From: Deltaproteobacteria bacterium | GTDB lineage: Bacteria > Bdellovibrionota_B > Oligoflexia > Oligoflexales > CAIYRB01 | Assembly (NCBI GenBank): GCA_016874735.1 | Contig: VGTI01000013.1 | Coordinates: forward strand, 1 to 64,000 | Direction: 5' to 3' | Length of the DNA stretch: 64,000 bases | Shown here: piece by piece, positions 1 to 10,248 of the stretch | Numbering within the stretch: position 1 is the stretch's first letter | Layout: each line of letters begins with the position of its first letter | Notes under the pieces: model-generated | What the model saw: only the letters and a program-made list of their open reading frames with translations | The model's database searches: none | What the model was told of the DNA's origin: nothing | Position numbers and translations under genes: made by a program

Positions 1-41
1 CAAGCAGAGAAAAATCCCTAGAGTGATGCTCGTGATAACTC

Positions 42-587
42 GTGGCGTTGGCTGCTAGCAAAAAATTGAGCGGCAAGGATGCGTATTGTTTTTTCACTTG
101 CTTTCCTACAGACGGGATTGGGACGACGGCGCCAGGCACAAATCTGGCGGTCAACGGCTCTCTCGCCGCGAACAACTCACCCTTAAGCGTGGTGATATCG
201 AAGTCAGCAGCTTGGATCGTGACCTATAACTCCAGTATCGTTGGACTTACCTGGAACTCCTTCAACGGCGGCGACGGTGCGACCGGCACTTTGAAGCTGG
301 GTTACCTAACACTCGGTAGTAAACTCCATATGCTACTGTCGGGCGGTGGAGCGACGAACGGCGCCCTGAAGGTTATCAAGCTGGTCCGCGCCTCAGATAA
401 CACGGTACTAATTAACACCAACTTGGGGACGGTAACCGGTGTTAATAATAATACGAACCCAACTGGAGCAGCCATTGATACATCTGCCTATTCTGGAGAG
501 ACCGTGTATATGCAACTCGAGGACAACGACGTTGGATCCTGGGGGTGGATTGCATTGTTCTTAAACTCGGTGTTTGTCGAGCCTTAA
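42..587 (+). CDS. Fibre-tip cassette 1 (probably silent, 181 aa)
   Basis: This is a C-terminal fibre tip without a secretion signal. After about 24 residues of unrelated sequence the protein enters [17 protein letters not shown], the phage-tail-like motif found four times in the large fibre gene at 4993. The DNA at 113-133 is identical over 21 bases to the fibre gene at 8982-9002 and 9681-9701. The remainder is a Gly/Thr/Asn-rich, probably beta-rich domain ending LFLNSVFVEP. The GTG at 42 has no convincing ribosome binding site, and the homology starts inside the motif rather than at a start codon. It therefore looks like a displaced or stored 3' end rather than an independent gene. The tip fold is not recognised. 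Confidence 0.6.
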   Translation: MALAASKKLSGKDAYCFFTCFPTDGIGTTAPGTNLAVNGSLAANNSPLSVVISKSAAWIVTYNSSIVGLTWNSFNGGDGATGTLKLGYLTLGSKLHMLLSGGGATNGALKVIKLVRASDNTVLINTNLGTVTGVNNNTNPTGAAIDTSAYSGETVYMQLEDNDVGSWGWIALFLNSVFVEP

Positions 588-847
588 TGCGGGGCTGACC
601 TAGGGTATGGCAAACCTGAAAAGCACGTCCATGTCGCCAGACGCTAGTGATTCTTGGGTTCTTGGTGTCAGGTGCTTGGTGTCACCCGCTATTCTTTTGG
701 TGTATTTTGGCGGGGAGGGCGACATGTTATTGGGTAGGCATTGCAGCTGGTCCTGCTGAAGCAAATAAGAGTTAGTCATAAGATTATCCGTATGACTATC
801 TCTTAATCCCGCCGCCGCCCATCGGCCTGCTTCAGCATTGCGCAATT
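588..847. other. Intergenic stretch with no recognised gene
   Basis: I see no supported gene or RNA between the first tip cassette and the transposase remnant. A minus-strand reading frame at 600-845 lacks a credible ribosome binding site and resembles no family I know. Confidence 0.4.
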
Positions 848-1129
848 ATGGCCCAAAAGATCCAGGTCATCACTGGGGTCGAACGCCGTCGTCGGTATAG
901 CATCGAAGGGAAGCGGCGCATAGTCGACGAATCCAACGAACCACTAGCTTCGGTCTCCGACGTTGCTAGACGTAATGGGGTGGCAGTTAATCTCCTGTTC
1001 GCATGGCGTAAGGCGTTTGGGCTTGGCTCAGAGGAGATCCCGCAGTTCATCGTTGATCTTGGCCTGGGTCCTAGAGTTACGGCCTTGAGGCAGCAAGTGG
1101 TTGCTGCCAAGTTACATTCTGGAGCGTGA
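848..1129 (+). pseudogene. IS66-type OrfA (TnpA) remnant
   Basis: The first 65 or so residues match the small helix-turn-helix protein encoded by IS66-family elements. The pattern runs VITGVERRRR, then a KRRIVDES helix, then the VSDVARRNGVAVNLLFAWRK recognition region. After the WRK motif the sequence drifts into unrelated residues (about 66-93) and stops. No OrfB or DDE transposase follows, and I found no terminal repeats. I therefore read it as a decayed insertion-sequence fragment lying within the tip-cassette array. Such elements commonly mark recombination-prone accessory DNA. Confidence 0.6.
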
Positions 1130-1186
1130 CTTGCGAAGTTTCCCGACTCTGTCCGATCAGAAGTTCTGTCACTTCTCGGCGCAGGC

Positions 1187-1378
1187 TTGAAAGCTGCCGA
1201 AATATGTATGGCTACAGTGATCGGTACACTGTCCAATCCAGATGGAGCTACCCCCGACACTCACGCCACAATGGTACAAAGTACCACAACCATGAGCTTT
1301 ACTTTGAGAATGTGGCGAGTAGATGTAAATAGCGGATGGGCCAACACAACGTATTTTAACTACATAATCCTGTACTGA
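1187..1378 (+). pseudogene. Possible 3' end of another fibre tip
   Basis: A short open frame ends in a Thr-rich strand pattern (TTTMSFTLRMWRVDVNSG) followed by YFNYIILY and a stop. Beta-sandwich tips of tail-fibre-like proteins often end with such a final FNYI-like strand. The GNVGIGTT motif is missing upstream and the TTG start is unsupported. It could be the remains of a further cassette broken by the neighbouring IS66 remnant. The rest of 1130-1514 holds nothing I can identify. This is a weak call from residue pattern and location only. Confidence 0.25.
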
Positions 1379-1514
1379 CTCTTCTGAACGGGCAAGATGC
1401 GGCACCTTTGAGCATGAGGTATCCGGCCAGGAATCGACTAACCACACAGCCCCAGCGCTTCAAACCTGCTTTGTCCAGGTGACATCGCTGAATTGATTCA
1501 CCGCTTCAATAAGT

Positions 1515-1733
1515 TTACGCTACCCACTTCATTGAAATTTTTCTTTTATGCTTCACACAGTCGAGCAAATAGAGATCAATTAACTTCTGGTACGGTATAT
1601 CGGAATCTTCGGCGAGCTTCTTGAAGTAGTCGATTACAGCCGGACTTAGATTGATCCCAACGAGCTTCTTCTTTTGCTTCGGGTAAGGATTCTTGACCTC
1701 TTTCATTTTCGCTAGATCATATTCTTTTTTCAT
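1515..1733 (-). CDS. brnA: BrnA-type antitoxin (copy 1)
   Basis: This is the antitoxin of a BrnT/BrnA type II toxin-antitoxin module, expected to bind BrnT and repress the operon. I start it at the Met of MKKEYDLAKMKEVKNPY (1733), preceded by AAAGGA at good distance, giving 72 aa. A longer frame begins at 1814 but lies inside brnT. The basic Lys-rich N-terminal half is followed by VGINLSPAVIDYFKKLAEDS and IPYQKLIDLYLLD, the ribbon-helix-helix layout of BrnA. It overlaps the toxin gene by 17 bases, as expected for translational coupling. A second BrnTA pair lies at 4079-4562. Confidence 0.8.
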   Translation of the reverse strand: MKKEYDLAKMKEVKNPYPKQKKKLVGINLSPAVIDYFKKLAEDSDIPYQKLIDLYLLDCVKHKRKISMKWVA

Positions 1734-1998
1734 AGAAAATCCTTTCACGCTTGGTGGCTTTCCGGGCGGAAATAATTCGGATGACTGTGTCTTCGTCGCG
1801 ATAACAGTGGACAACTACTATAATACCAGAATGCAAACTCATTCCGACGAGGATAAATCGCTCTTCGTCCGAAGAATCCTCGACAAATAATCGGCCAAAT
1901 GCATCATCAAATACTGATTGCGCTTCTTCGAACCAAATTCCATGCTTCGCTCGGTTTGACTTGTTCTTAGACTCATCCCATTCGAATCTTATAGCCAT
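1717..1998 (-). CDS. brnT: BrnT-type ribonuclease toxin (copy 1)
   Basis: This 93-aa toxin belongs to the BrnT family, a RelE-like fold that cleaves RNA. The family pattern is clear: FEWDESKNKSNRAKHGIWFE at residues 5-24, a central FILVGMS strand, and RIISARKATKRERIFYE near the C-terminus holding the basic catalytic-region residues. It is the first gene of the minus-strand operon with brnA. Its start lies 62 bp from the divergent start of fibre-tip cassette 2, so the toxin promoter occupies the boundary of that cassette. No key family residue appears lost, so the module is probably functional. Confidence 0.85.
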   Translation of the reverse strand: MAIRFEWDESKNKSNRAKHGIWFEEAQSVFDDAFGRLFVEDSSDEERFILVGMSLHSGIIVVVHCYRDEDTVIRIISARKATKRERIFYEKRI

Positions 1999-2059
1999 GA
2001 AAACCCCTCAACGCAACCTCAATGTATATATTATATCTATATAGGATATTGGTCAATAG

Positions 2060-3868
2060 ATGGAGCGACTGGAGGCTCGGAATTTCGGCAACGCAGGCAA
2101 CGTAGGCATCGGTACAACTTCACCAAGCGCAAAACTTCATGTAGCTGGTACCGCCGGTACTGATGGCATCATGTTTCCCGATGGCACTTTACAGAAGACT
2201 GCGGCCATAGGATCCGGATCTTCGCAGTGGACAACGTCAGGGAGCAATATCTACTTCAACGCTGGGGGCGTAGGCATCGGCAAAACGTCACCAATTGTTG
2301 CTCTTGATGTCGCTGGATCGATAAATATGTCTACAGGGAACGCGCTTCGTGGCAATGCCAATTGGCTCATCGGCAACGATGCCAATGGTACAATATGGGC
2401 TGGTTCCACCGCAGTCGCCAATGACATTCGCTTTGACTCGTCGGCAGGAAACATAGCCACCTTCAAAAGTAACGGCAATATCGGAATTGGAACAACTTCT
2501 CCTGCGGTCGCGCTCGAAGCCTATGGAACTACCGGATACCCCGCCACCAGTGGTACAGCGCAAACCGGGATTGCGCGGTTCTCTGGCTCTAATAACAACG
2601 TTCTCGATGTTGGGCAGGCGAATGGCGGTCCTTGGGGTGTCTGGCTCCAGGGTACGGATCGCAGCAATTTGGCCACGAAGTATCCGATCATATTGCAGCC
2701 GAATGGCGGCAATGTCGGTATCGGGACGACGGTTCCATCAGACCTTCTACACATAAAGGACGGTAATTTAAGACTTGATTACTATGCTACAGGGACGATG
2801 CCTAGAAGCGCCGGAACCATCAATTTTTATGACCGTGGCTTTCCTTTGGCCGTGATACAGGCAGTTGAAGAGGGACCCAATTATGGCTATCAATCGGGGC
2901 TTTCATTTTACACGAACCCTGGATCAGGCGATGGATCGACGATGGCCGAGAGAGTTAGGATTTCAAAAAGCGGCAACGTCGGGATAGGGACGACTGCACC
3001 TGCAACACTTTTTGAGGTTGGTGGCGTTGCGATGTCACGGGGTTCCACCGTTAAAAGCGCAGATGGAAACACCTGTTATCAGGTCATGGTCGACAATAGC
3101 GGTAGCCTCAATTCGGTTAAAGTCAATTGCAGTACACTTGCAAAACTTGAACTCATAAATGTCTCAGGCGCTTGGACGATGCCCGATGGCACTTACTGAA
3201 CATCTTGTAACGCGTACTTAGCCTCAAGTTATTATACGAGCCAGGGCGACGGTCTCCACTGGATCGATACCGATGGCGTCGGCGGCAATGCAGCGTTCAA
3301 AGCATGGTGCGACATGACCTACGACGGTGGTGGTTGGACGCTTGTCATGCGCATCAAAAATGATAATACTTTAGCTTACTCGAGTGCCTACTGGACTAAT
3401 ACAACTTTATTTGACGAAGACATCGGCGGCTCTCAGAAACCTTGGCTCAACTACAATGGCAAGTTCAATGCGTGGAATAACGTCACTGGAACCAACCTCC
3501 GCGGATGTCGTGGCGCGCCTGGACCGAATCTCTGCTTATCCCAAAGTTGGACCGGTGCCGTCATTGCGTATAGTTTGTTTAATGCCGCCTACAAGGCCGG
3601 CACCATAACGCGTGCTCAGGTTATCGCACTTTTCGGAATCGAAGACACTGCCGAACCAAACTGCAATGCCAGTGGTATAAACTATAATGGCGGAGCGCCA
3701 ACGCGGTTTGGTTTTCAGGGCAACAACGAGGCCGACTGCAACACCAACGATACTTCCTGGGGATTCGGAATCAGTGGTTACACTGGAACATGCGGCGCCG
3801 GAGTCGTCACATACAACGGAGGAACCGGCCGCACTTACTGCCAACACGCGACGATGTGGGTCAAATAA
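2060..3868 (+). pseudogene. Fibre-tip cassette 2 with fibrinogen-like lectin tip, interrupted by in-frame TGA
   Basis: Codons 1-379 (2060-3199) carry five [14 protein letters not shown] motifs starting at about 2096, 2264, 2473, 2707 and 2972, like the shaft end of the large fibre. A TGA at 3197-3199 follows PDGTY. The same frame stays open past it, reading TSCNAYLASSYYTSQGDGLH, then WCDMTYDGGGWTLVMRI, to a stop at 3866-3868. The second part is a fibrinogen/intelectin-like C-terminal lectin domain of about 220 residues. Removing the single stop restores a continuous protein of about 602 residues, and a Trp, Cys or other sense codon at this position would be natural. There is no signal peptide. 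I call it a silent or mutated tip cassette, with readthrough as the alternative. Confidence 0.75.
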
Positions 3869-4078
3869 TCTACGCTGAATTAAGCACGAATTTAAACTTA
3901 TTTCGGTCCGCGCCGTTCGGGTGGATACTCTGCTCTAATATCGATTCGTTGGATCCACTTCGGAAACTAAGACCCATCGACCGTGCGGATTGCATCATCA
4001 CGTTGAACTAAAGTTAAGCACGGTCTACCAAAAACAGCGGACGACAAGGACGCGTGCAATAGTGGATTTCACGAGCTA

Positions 4079-4294
4079 TCATTTCTTGCTGCCAGATAGC
4101 GTGATGGTGCCATCCTCATTAGCAAATTTACGCAAAGAGAGATTAATCAAGGTCTGGTAGGGAATGCCTGCAGCCCTGGACATTCGTTCGAAATATTCAA
4201 GTATGTCAGCATCAATCCTTAGAGTTCGCTGCAACTTCTTGGGGCGGTGGAATTTTCCCCGAACACCACCTGTAAAATCATATTCCTTCTTCAT
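4079..4294 (-). CDS. brnA: BrnA-type antitoxin (copy 2)
   Basis: This 71-aa protein starts at MKKEYDFTGGVRGKFHRPK (4294) and continues with RTLRIDADILEYFERMS and IPYQTLINLSLRKFA, the ribbon-helix-helix core of BrnA antitoxins. It parallels the copy at 1515-1733 in length, in its MKKEYD start and in its overlap with the toxin gene (17 bases), but it is clearly divergent in residues. The expected role is neutralising the BrnT encoded just upstream and autorepressing the pair. Confidence 0.8.
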   Translation of the reverse strand: MKKEYDFTGGVRGKFHRPKKLQRTLRIDADILEYFERMSRAAGIPYQTLINLSLRKFANEDGTITLSGSKK

Positions 4295-4562
4295 ATTGCT
4301 TCGCCTCCCTCTTTGTGGCACGCCGTGCGCTTATAATCCTGATCAGCTCTTTGTCAGTTGTATCCCGCCAGGTGTGGATCACAACTAATGTCCGCTCGTC
4401 GGCAGCCAACCCTATTGTGACCCACCGCTCCTCGTGCGAGCTACCATGATCCTCGATTGAAATCGCATATGGGTCATCGAACACTGTTGCAGCGACTTCA
4501 AAAGATACCCGGTGTTTCTTAATATTGGCTGCGGCCTTCGACAGGTCCCATTCAATTCTCAT
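4278..4562 (-). CDS. brnT: BrnT-type ribonuclease toxin (copy 2)
   Basis: This is a 94-aa BrnT toxin. It opens with RIEWDLSKAAANIKKHRVSF, the family's WD-K-N-KH pattern. It continues with EVAATVFDDPYA and ends with LIRIISARRATKREAKQYEE, the conserved basic C-terminal segment. It is divergently oriented to the large fibre gene, with 430 bp between the starts. Together with copy 1 it brackets tip cassette 2. The two BrnT proteins are similar in pattern but not near-identical, so this is unlikely to be a very recent local duplication. Confidence 0.85.
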   Translation of the reverse strand: MRIEWDLSKAAANIKKHRVSFEVAATVFDDPYAISIEDHGSSHEERWVTIGLAADERTLVVIHTWRDTTDKELIRIISARRATKREAKQYEEGI

Positions 4563-4762
4563 CCAAGCACCTCGTTGATCAGCTCGAATTCTCCCACCTA
4601 TATTACAATGTCACTACAATATAATTCAAAGAAGATTAATTTTTTAGTCGTCACCAATCGCTAGAATTGGGACAGAAAGGTGCTATGGGGGCGATTGATG
4701 CAACCTGTGGCAGTCAAGGCGAGTCTTACCATAGGCTGGTCCGTGAGTCTTACGTTCTTGAT

Positions 4763-4801
4763 GCGAAGATCGCAAAACTTGTCCGAAGATGCGCAAAACT
4801 G
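4763..4801. repeat. Tandem direct repeat, two ~18-19-bp copies
   Basis: Two adjacent near-identical copies occur, GCGAAGATCGCAAAACTT at 4764-4781 and CCGAAGATGCGCAAAACTG at 4783-4801, followed by TGACATGAC. Short repeated GCAAAACT blocks are seen at the ends of some insertion sequences of the IS21 type, so this may be a leftover IS end. No transposase accompanies it. The rest of 4563-4900 shows no gene. Confidence 0.35.
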
Positions 4802-4908
4802 ACATGACTCAATAGCGCCTCACCAAAAATCTTCTGGCGAAACGCTTCTAACGCCCCGAAACTAAGAGCATATTTGCCACCTATTTTTTGGCCTCAAGAT
4901 TTCCCCGT

Positions 4909-4992
4909 CCCTGCCGATGGAAATCCTAAAGATGGCAGGGCTTTACGGCCCTGATCCCGGAGCACCGAGTGCCCCTCACGGCAGGGGGATGA
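4909..4992 (+). promoter_or_regulatory. Leader of the fibre gene with competing hairpins over the ribosome binding site
   Basis: CCCTGCC at 4909-4915 can pair with GGCAGGG at 4934-4940 or with an identical GGCAGGG at 4980-4986. The second site continues into the AGGGGG that serves as ribosome binding site for the TTG start at 4993. GCAGGGC at 4935-4941 can also pair with GCCCTG at 4948-4953. These pairings are mutually exclusive and could hide or expose the ribosome binding site. The pairing is seen in the sequence. A regulatory role is inference, and I do not recognise a known riboswitch class. Confidence 0.4.
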
Positions 4993-7900
4993 TTGCAGTC
5001 CAAACTGAGACAGATCAAACGAATACTAAACACCGCGGCTTTATCGTGCTGCGTTTGGTTAGCTGTTACCTCGTCCCAGCCCACACTTGCCGACACACCT
5101 AGCTTTCCCCTCAGCTATGCAGCCAGACTGACACAAAGTAGCGGTGCACCTGTCGAAGAAACGGTCTCAGTTGAGGTCAGGTTTTATCAGGCTGCCGTTG
5201 GGGGATCACCAAGGGGCCGCGTCTTTAGCTTTAATGATATCTCTGCATCTCAGGGTGTGCTCTCCCTAAACTTCGATCTCACGGCGTCTGAGATCGAGGC
5301 CATTTTTGGCGATGGATCTCAGCCCGTTTACATTGAGCTGACCGTAGGGGGTAAGACCTATCCGCGGCAGCAGTTTAGCTTCGTGCCCTACGCGATGCGC
5401 ATTCCCGTCGATGATAAGACGCTGGCCTTTAACGGCGACGGCAAACTCTCGCTGGCGACGAATGGTAGCAGCGGCGCTGGTAAGTACCTGACCACCGATG
5501 GCGGTGGCAAGCTCATATGGTCAGTGCCTCCGACGGTGACCGAGCAGGATATCAAGCCCACGGCCACGCCGACTTTTGCTGGGCTCTCCGTAGGTGGCGA
5601 CCTAAAGATCACGGCGGCTAAGACTCTGGGACTCGGCATTTTTGATAACACGAGTGAAGCCTCTATGATTGCCGCGCTCAACGGCAGTGGCACCGGCTCC
5701 CCCGACGTGGGTAAGACCTGGTACAACTCCAGCTCTAATCAAATTAAATTCTGGGACGGCACGCAGTCACGATCCCTAGGTGTATCAGGCTCAGGTCTCT
5801 CCAGTCTCAACGGCCAGTCGGGTAACAGCCAGACCTTTACGGTCACGAATACCGGTACGGCACCGGCAATTAACTCAACCGCGAATATCCACACGCTGAG
5901 TATCCCTCTGGCATCGGCGGGAGCGATGGTGACAGCTGGTCTGATATCCAACACGGATTACCAGGCATTTAGTGGCAAGCAGGCAGCAGGCAGTTATTTA
6001 AGTGGCCTCACTGGTGACGTCACGGCTGCAGGTCCTGGCAGCGCAGCAGCCACTCTATCCAACACAGGTGTGGCAGCTGGTACGTACACGAAGGTCGTGA
6101 CCGATGCTAAAGGCCGCGTTTACTTAGGTGCGACACTCTCGGCCAGTGATATCCCGCCGCTGTCAGCGTCGAGTATCACCAGTGGTGTCCTGCCAGTCAG
6201 TAACGGTGGTACAGGGGCTTCAAGTTTCACTAATAACGGTGTGGTACTTGGGAATAGCAGTGGCAATCTTTTGTCCACTGCTGCAGGTACAGCGTACCAG
6301 AGCCTAGTCGTCCCGAGTGCTGGTGGGACGCCGTCGTTTGGAGCTATTGATTTATCGCAGGCTGCAGCTGTCACAGGGATATTACCTACAGCGGCTGGTG
6401 GTATTGGGCTCAGCTCAACGGCGACGTTTCCATCGAGTGGTGTGGTGGTCACACAAAGCGCGTCTGAGACATTGAGTAATAAGACTTTGGCCTCGCCCAT
6501 CGTCAATGCAGGGACTATGAGTGGTGCGTCGCTTATCACCGGCTCTACGGTGGTTAACACGACTGGCACTGTAACTGCGGCTGCCGGCCAATTTAATGGT
6601 GATGTCACGATTAGTGGCAACGGTGTCACTGGCAACAAGCTGGTGATGCACGATAATGGTACGACTAACTTTGTAGCGTTGAGAGCACCCGACACTTTAG
6701 CTGCTTCTACCTCGTGGACCTTACCAGCGAGCGATGGGACTAGCGGTCAGGTATTGATCACTAACGGCTCTGGTGGCTTGTCGTGGGCTTCAGGGTTAGC
6801 ACCGACTGGTGCTGCTGGTGGAGACCTGACAGGCAACTTCCCGAATCCTTCACTAGCAGCAACTGGAGTTGCGGCAGGTACCTACACTAAGGTCGCGACA
6901 GATGCGAAGGGGCGTATTTACTCCGGCGGCGCACTCGCGGTTGCCGACATCCCTTTACTTCCCGCGTCGATTATCGGCTCTGGTACCGTGCCTGTGAGTA
7001 ACGGTGGTACCGGAGCCTCTAGCTTTACTAACAACGGCGTCGTATTGGGCAATAGCAGCGGTAATCTTTTGTCCACGGCTGCGGGTGCTGCGTACCAGAG
7101 CTTAGTCGTGCCGAGTGGTGGTGGGACGCCGTCGTTTGGAGCTATTGATTTATCGCAAGCTGCAGCGGTCACGGGGATACTACCTACAGTGGCTGGTGGT
7201 ATTGGGATTAGTTCCACGGCAACCTTTCCGGCCTCTGGTGTGGTGGCTACTCAGGCAGCAGTAGAAACACTGAGCAATAAAACTTTGGCTTCGCCCATCG
7301 TCAATGCAGGGACAATAACCGGTGCATCGCTTATCACCGGCTCAACAGTGGTTAACACGACTGGCGCTGTAACTGCGGCTGCCGGCCAATTTAATGGCGA
7401 CATAACGATCAGTGGCAACGGTGTCACCAGCAACAAACTCGTGATGCACGATAAGGGTACGACTAACTTTGTAGCGTTGAGAGCACCCGATACTTTAGCT
7501 GCCTCAACCTCGTGGACCTTACCAGCGAGTGACGGGTCTAGCGGTCAAGCATTGATTACCGACGGCTCTGGTGGCTTGTCGTGGGCATCGGGATTAGCAC
7601 CGACAGGCGCCGCTGGTGGCGACTTAACGGGTAACTTTCCGAATCCGACGCTAACGACGACTGGCGTAGCAGCTGGCACTTACACCAAGGTCGCAACTGA
7701 TACGAAGGGGCGGCTGTATTACGGTGGTGCGCTGGCGGTCGCCGATATTCCGACGCTGCCGGCATCGATTATCGGCTCTGGTATCGTGCCTGTGAGTAAC
7801 GGTGGTACCGGAGCCTCTAGCTTTACCAATAACGGCGTTTTACTCGGTAACAGCGGCGGTAATCTTTTTTCTACTGCGGCTGGATCTGCATACCAAAGCT

Positions 7901-10248
7901 TAGTCGTGCCAAGTGGTGGTGGGGCGCCTTCATTTGGCGCGATCAATTTAGCGCAAGCTGCAGCGGTCACGGGGATACTACCTACAGTGGCTGGTGGTAT
8001 TGGGATTAGTTCCACGGCAACCTTTCCGGCCTCTGGTGTGGTGGCTACTCAGACTGCAGTAGAAACACTGAGCAATAAAACTTTGGCTTCGCCCATCGTC
8101 AATGCAGGGACAATAACCGGTGCATCGCTTATCACCGGCTCAACAGTGGTTTACACGACTGGCACTGTAACTGCGGCTTCCGGCCAATTTAATGGCGATA
8201 TAACGATCAGTGGCAACGGTGTCACTGGCAACAAGCTGGTGATGTACGACAAGGGTACAACTAACTTCGTAGCGTTGAGAGCACCCGACACTTTAGCTGC
8301 TTCAACCTCGTGGACCTTACCAGCTAGTGATGGGACTAGCGGTCAGGCATTGATCACTAACGGCTCTGGTGCCTGGTCTTGGGCATCGGGCTTAGCACCC
8401 ACAGGACCTGCTAGTGGCGACTTAACGGGTAACTTTCCGAATCCGACGCTAACGACGACTGGCGTAGCAGCTGGCACTTACACCAAGGTCGCAACTGATA
8501 CGAAGGGGCGGCTGTATTACGGTGGTGCGCTGGCGGTCGCCGATATTCCGACGCTGCCGGCATCGATTATCGGCTCTGGTATCGTGCCTGTGGGCAACGG
8601 CGGTACGGGGGCTTCGAGCTTCACTAACAACGGTGTTTTGATTGGAAATAGTAGCGGCAATCTTTTATCTACCGGTGCTGGAGCTGCGTACCAGAGCTTA
8701 GTCGTCCCTAGTGGGGGTGGAGCGCCCTCATTTGGAGCTATTGATTTATCGCAGGCGGCGGCTGTGACTGGCGTGCTCCCCACATCTGTCGGTGGCACTG
8801 GAGTCGTTTCATCGGCTACTTTTCCGTCGAGTGGAGTCATAGTAACTCAGACTGCAGTGGAGACGCTGAGTAATAAGACTCTAGTATCGCCGATTATATC
8901 AGCAGCGACGATTGATGGTGCGTCAGTCATAAGCGTCACTGGGGCAGTATCGGGTGGTAATGGATATTTTAGTGGAAATGTCGGGATTGGGACGACGGCG
9001 CCGGCTAAATCACTGCATGTTAGCGGAAATAACAGCAACGATATTTCAATCCGTCTGACTAACTCAGCAGGTACAGGCGCCGATTTCTCGATCGGTGCCC
9101 TGGCCTCAGCAAGTTACGCTCCAGGGGCATTCTCGATTTGGGATAACAATGCAAGTGCGCCGCGATTAAATATTTCGTCTACTGGCAACGTCGGGATAGG
9201 GACTACGGCCCCGGGTCTCCCGCTTGATGCTCGCGGCACGTATAACGCACCTGCTTCCTCGGGTTCGACCCAAAATGGTGTGTTGAGAATAGGTGCGACA
9301 AATGCCTACACGCACGTCTTAGATGTGGGGGCCTATTCGACGGCTCCCTATGCAATGTGGCTACAAGCAAATCAATCGATAAACCTAGCACAGACTTTTC
9401 CTATCGTAATGCAGCCAAATGGAGGCAACGTCGGGATAGGGACTACGGCGCCGAACTCTCCGTTACATCTCCAGTCATCGAACTCTTCTAATACTCCGAT
9501 CGGAGCTATCACATTAGCCAGATATTGGGCATCCTCTACAGACGTTAGAGCTAGTTCCATTTTTCATTACAACAATAGTTCCTCCGGTGGCGGTGATCAG
9601 CTTGTATTCGCAGTTTCTAGTGCGAATGCACCAAACCAGATATCCGAAGCGAAGATGGTAATCCAGAGTAACGGCAACGTCGGGATTGGGACGACGGCGC
9701 CAAGCCAAAAGCTGTCTGTTTCCGGCATTATTGAGTCTACGACAGGAGGAATGAAGTTCCCTGATGGAACTACGCAAACTACTGCATCGAGTAGTGATGC
9801 GTATTTTCTGGTTATGGATCAGAAGGCATCCGGAACTGATGCAGGTTCGTCCACATCAGGAACTTGGATGACACGAACATTAAACACCATAAAATATAAC
9901 CCTGGTGGACATGTCTCATTGTCACAAAATCAATTGACATTGAGGGCCGGCACTTATCGGTGTCGAATTACTGTGCCAGCCAGTTCCGCAATACGTCACC
10001 AGGCTCGTCTAAGAAATGTGACCGACGGAGTAACTATCGATGTTGGAACAAGCGAATACAACTCTAGTCAAGATTCCTTGCCGACTTCTACCAGTTCGGT
10101 CATATTCAGCTTATTTACGATCGGCACCGGTAAGGCGATTGAGATCCAGCACAGAGTTCAGAACAGTGACGCCGGCGACGGGCTAGGAGTAGCTGCCAAC
10201 TTCGGGGAACCCGAAATATATACTGTTGTCGAGTGTATACGTTTATGA
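4993..10248 (+). CDS. Giant secreted fibre/adhesin, 1751 aa, with GNVGIGTT shaft motifs and jelly-roll-like tip
   Basis: This is the only complete fibre gene of the island and probably forms a long surface fibre whose C-terminal tip binds a target. A TTG start (4993) is chosen because AGGGGG precedes it and a Sec signal follows ([17 protein letters not shown], cleavage near residue 33). Residues about 35-135 form a beta-rich domain ([11 protein letters not shown] ... [12 protein letters not shown]), also seen in the protein at 62754. Residues 360-1325 contain three full 266-residue repeats and a partial fourth, with [29 protein letters not shown] and [18 protein letters not shown] blocks. [10 protein letters not shown] motifs start near residues 1328, 1398, 1478 and 1561. 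The last 160 or so residues ([20 protein letters not shown]) resemble a TNF/C1q-like jelly roll. The architecture resembles phage tail fibres and trimeric shafts, but the signal peptide argues for export. Confidence 0.85.
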   Translation: MQSKLRQIKRILNTAALSCCVWLAVTSSQPTLADTPSFPLSYAARLTQSSGAPVEETVSVEVRFYQAAVGGSPRGRVFSFNDISASQGVLSLNFDLTASEIEAIFGDGSQPVYIELTVGGKTYPRQQFSFVPYAMRIPVDDKTLAFNGDGKLSLATNGSSGAGKYLTTDGGGKLIWSVPPTVTEQDIKPTATPTFAGLSVGGDLKITAAKTLGLGIFDNTSEASMIAALNGSGTGSPDVGKTWYNSSSNQIKFWDGTQSRSLGVSGSGLSSLNGQSGNSQTFTVTNTGTAPAINSTANIHTLSIPLASAGAMVTAGLISNTDYQAFSGKQAAGSYLSGLTGDVTAAGPGSAAATLSNTGVAAGTYTKVVTDAKGRVYLGATLSASDIPPLSASSITSGVLPVSNGGTGASSFTNNGVVLGNSSGNLLSTAAGTAYQSLVVPSAGGTPSFGAIDLSQAAAVTGILPTAAGGIGLSSTATFPSSGVVVTQSASETLSNKTLASPIVNAGTMSGASLITGSTVVNTTGTVTAAAGQFNGDVTISGNGVTGNKLVMHDNGTTNFVALRAPDTLAASTSWTLPASDGTSGQVLITNGSGGLSWASGLAPTGAAGGDLTGNFPNPSLAATGVAAGTYTKVATDAKGRIYSGGALAVADIPLLPASIIGSGTVPVSNGGTGASSFTNNGVVLGNSSGNLLSTAAGAAYQSLVVPSGGGTPSFGAIDLSQAAAVTGILPTVAGGIGISSTATFPASGVVATQAAVETLSNKTLASPIVNAGTITGASLITGSTVVNTTGAVTAAAGQFNGDITISGNGVTSNKLVMHDKGTTNFVALRAPDTLAASTSWTLPASDGSSGQALITDGSGGLSWASGLAPTGAAGGDLTGNFPNPTLTTTGVAAGTYTKVATDTKGRLYYGGALAVADIPTLPASIIGSGIVPVSNGGTGASSFTNNGVLLGNSGGNLFSTAAGSAYQSLVVPSGGGAPSFGAINLAQAAAVTGILPTVAGGIGISSTATFPASGVVATQTAVETLSNKTLASPIVNAGTITGASLITGSTVVYTTGTVTAASGQFNGDITISGNGVTGNKLVMYDKGTTNFVALRAPDTLAASTSWTLPASDGTSGQALITNGSGAWSWASGLAPTGPASGDLTGNFPNPTLTTTGVAAGTYTKVATDTKGRLYYGGALAVADIPTLPASIIGSGIVPVGNGGTGASSFTNNGVLIGNSSGNLLSTGAGAAYQSLVVPSGGGAPSFGAIDLSQAAAVTGVLPTSVGGTGVVSSATFPSSGVIVTQTAVETLSNKTLVSPIISAATIDGASVISVTGAVSGGNGYFSGNVGIGTTAPAKSLHVSGNNSNDISIRLTNSAGTGADFSIGALASASYAPGAFSIWDNNASAPRLNISSTGNVGIGTTAPGLPLDARGTYNAPASSGSTQNGVLRIGATNAYTHVLDVGAYSTAPYAMWLQANQSINLAQTFPIVMQPNGGNVGIGTTAPNSPLHLQSSNSSNTPIGAITLARYWASSTDVRASSIFHYNNSSSGGGDQLVFAVSSANAPNQISEAKMVIQSNGNVGIGTTAPSQKLSVSGIIESTTGGMKFPDGTTQTTASSSDAYFLVMDQKASGTDAGSSTSGTWMTRTLNTIKYNPGGHVSLSQNQLTLRAGTYRCRITVPASSAIRHQARLRNVTDGVTIDVGTSEYNSSQDSLPTSTSSVIFSLFTIGTGKAIEIQHRVQNSDAGDGLGVAANFGEPEIYTVVECIRL
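6070..8975 (+). repeat. Tandem 798-bp coding repeats (three full, one partial)
   Basis: The [10 protein letters not shown] codons recur at 6070, 6868, 7666 and 8464, a period of exactly 798 bp (266 codons). The fourth unit is cut short at about 8975, where the GNVGIGTT region begins. Long stretches of neighbouring units are identical at DNA level, for example about 7620-7790 against 8418-8588. This indicates recent duplication or ongoing gene conversion. Confidence 0.9.

Noticed and set aside
4909-4992. Known riboswitch (for example c-di-GMP class) in the fibre leader
   Set aside because: I could not find the conserved core of any riboswitch class I know, only competing complementary segments.
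6120-9777. Several long minus-strand frames opposite the fibre gene
   Set aside because: They recur in step with the 798-bp repeats and are translations of the antisense of low-complexity Gly/Ala/Thr codons. No ribosome binding sites or family patterns.
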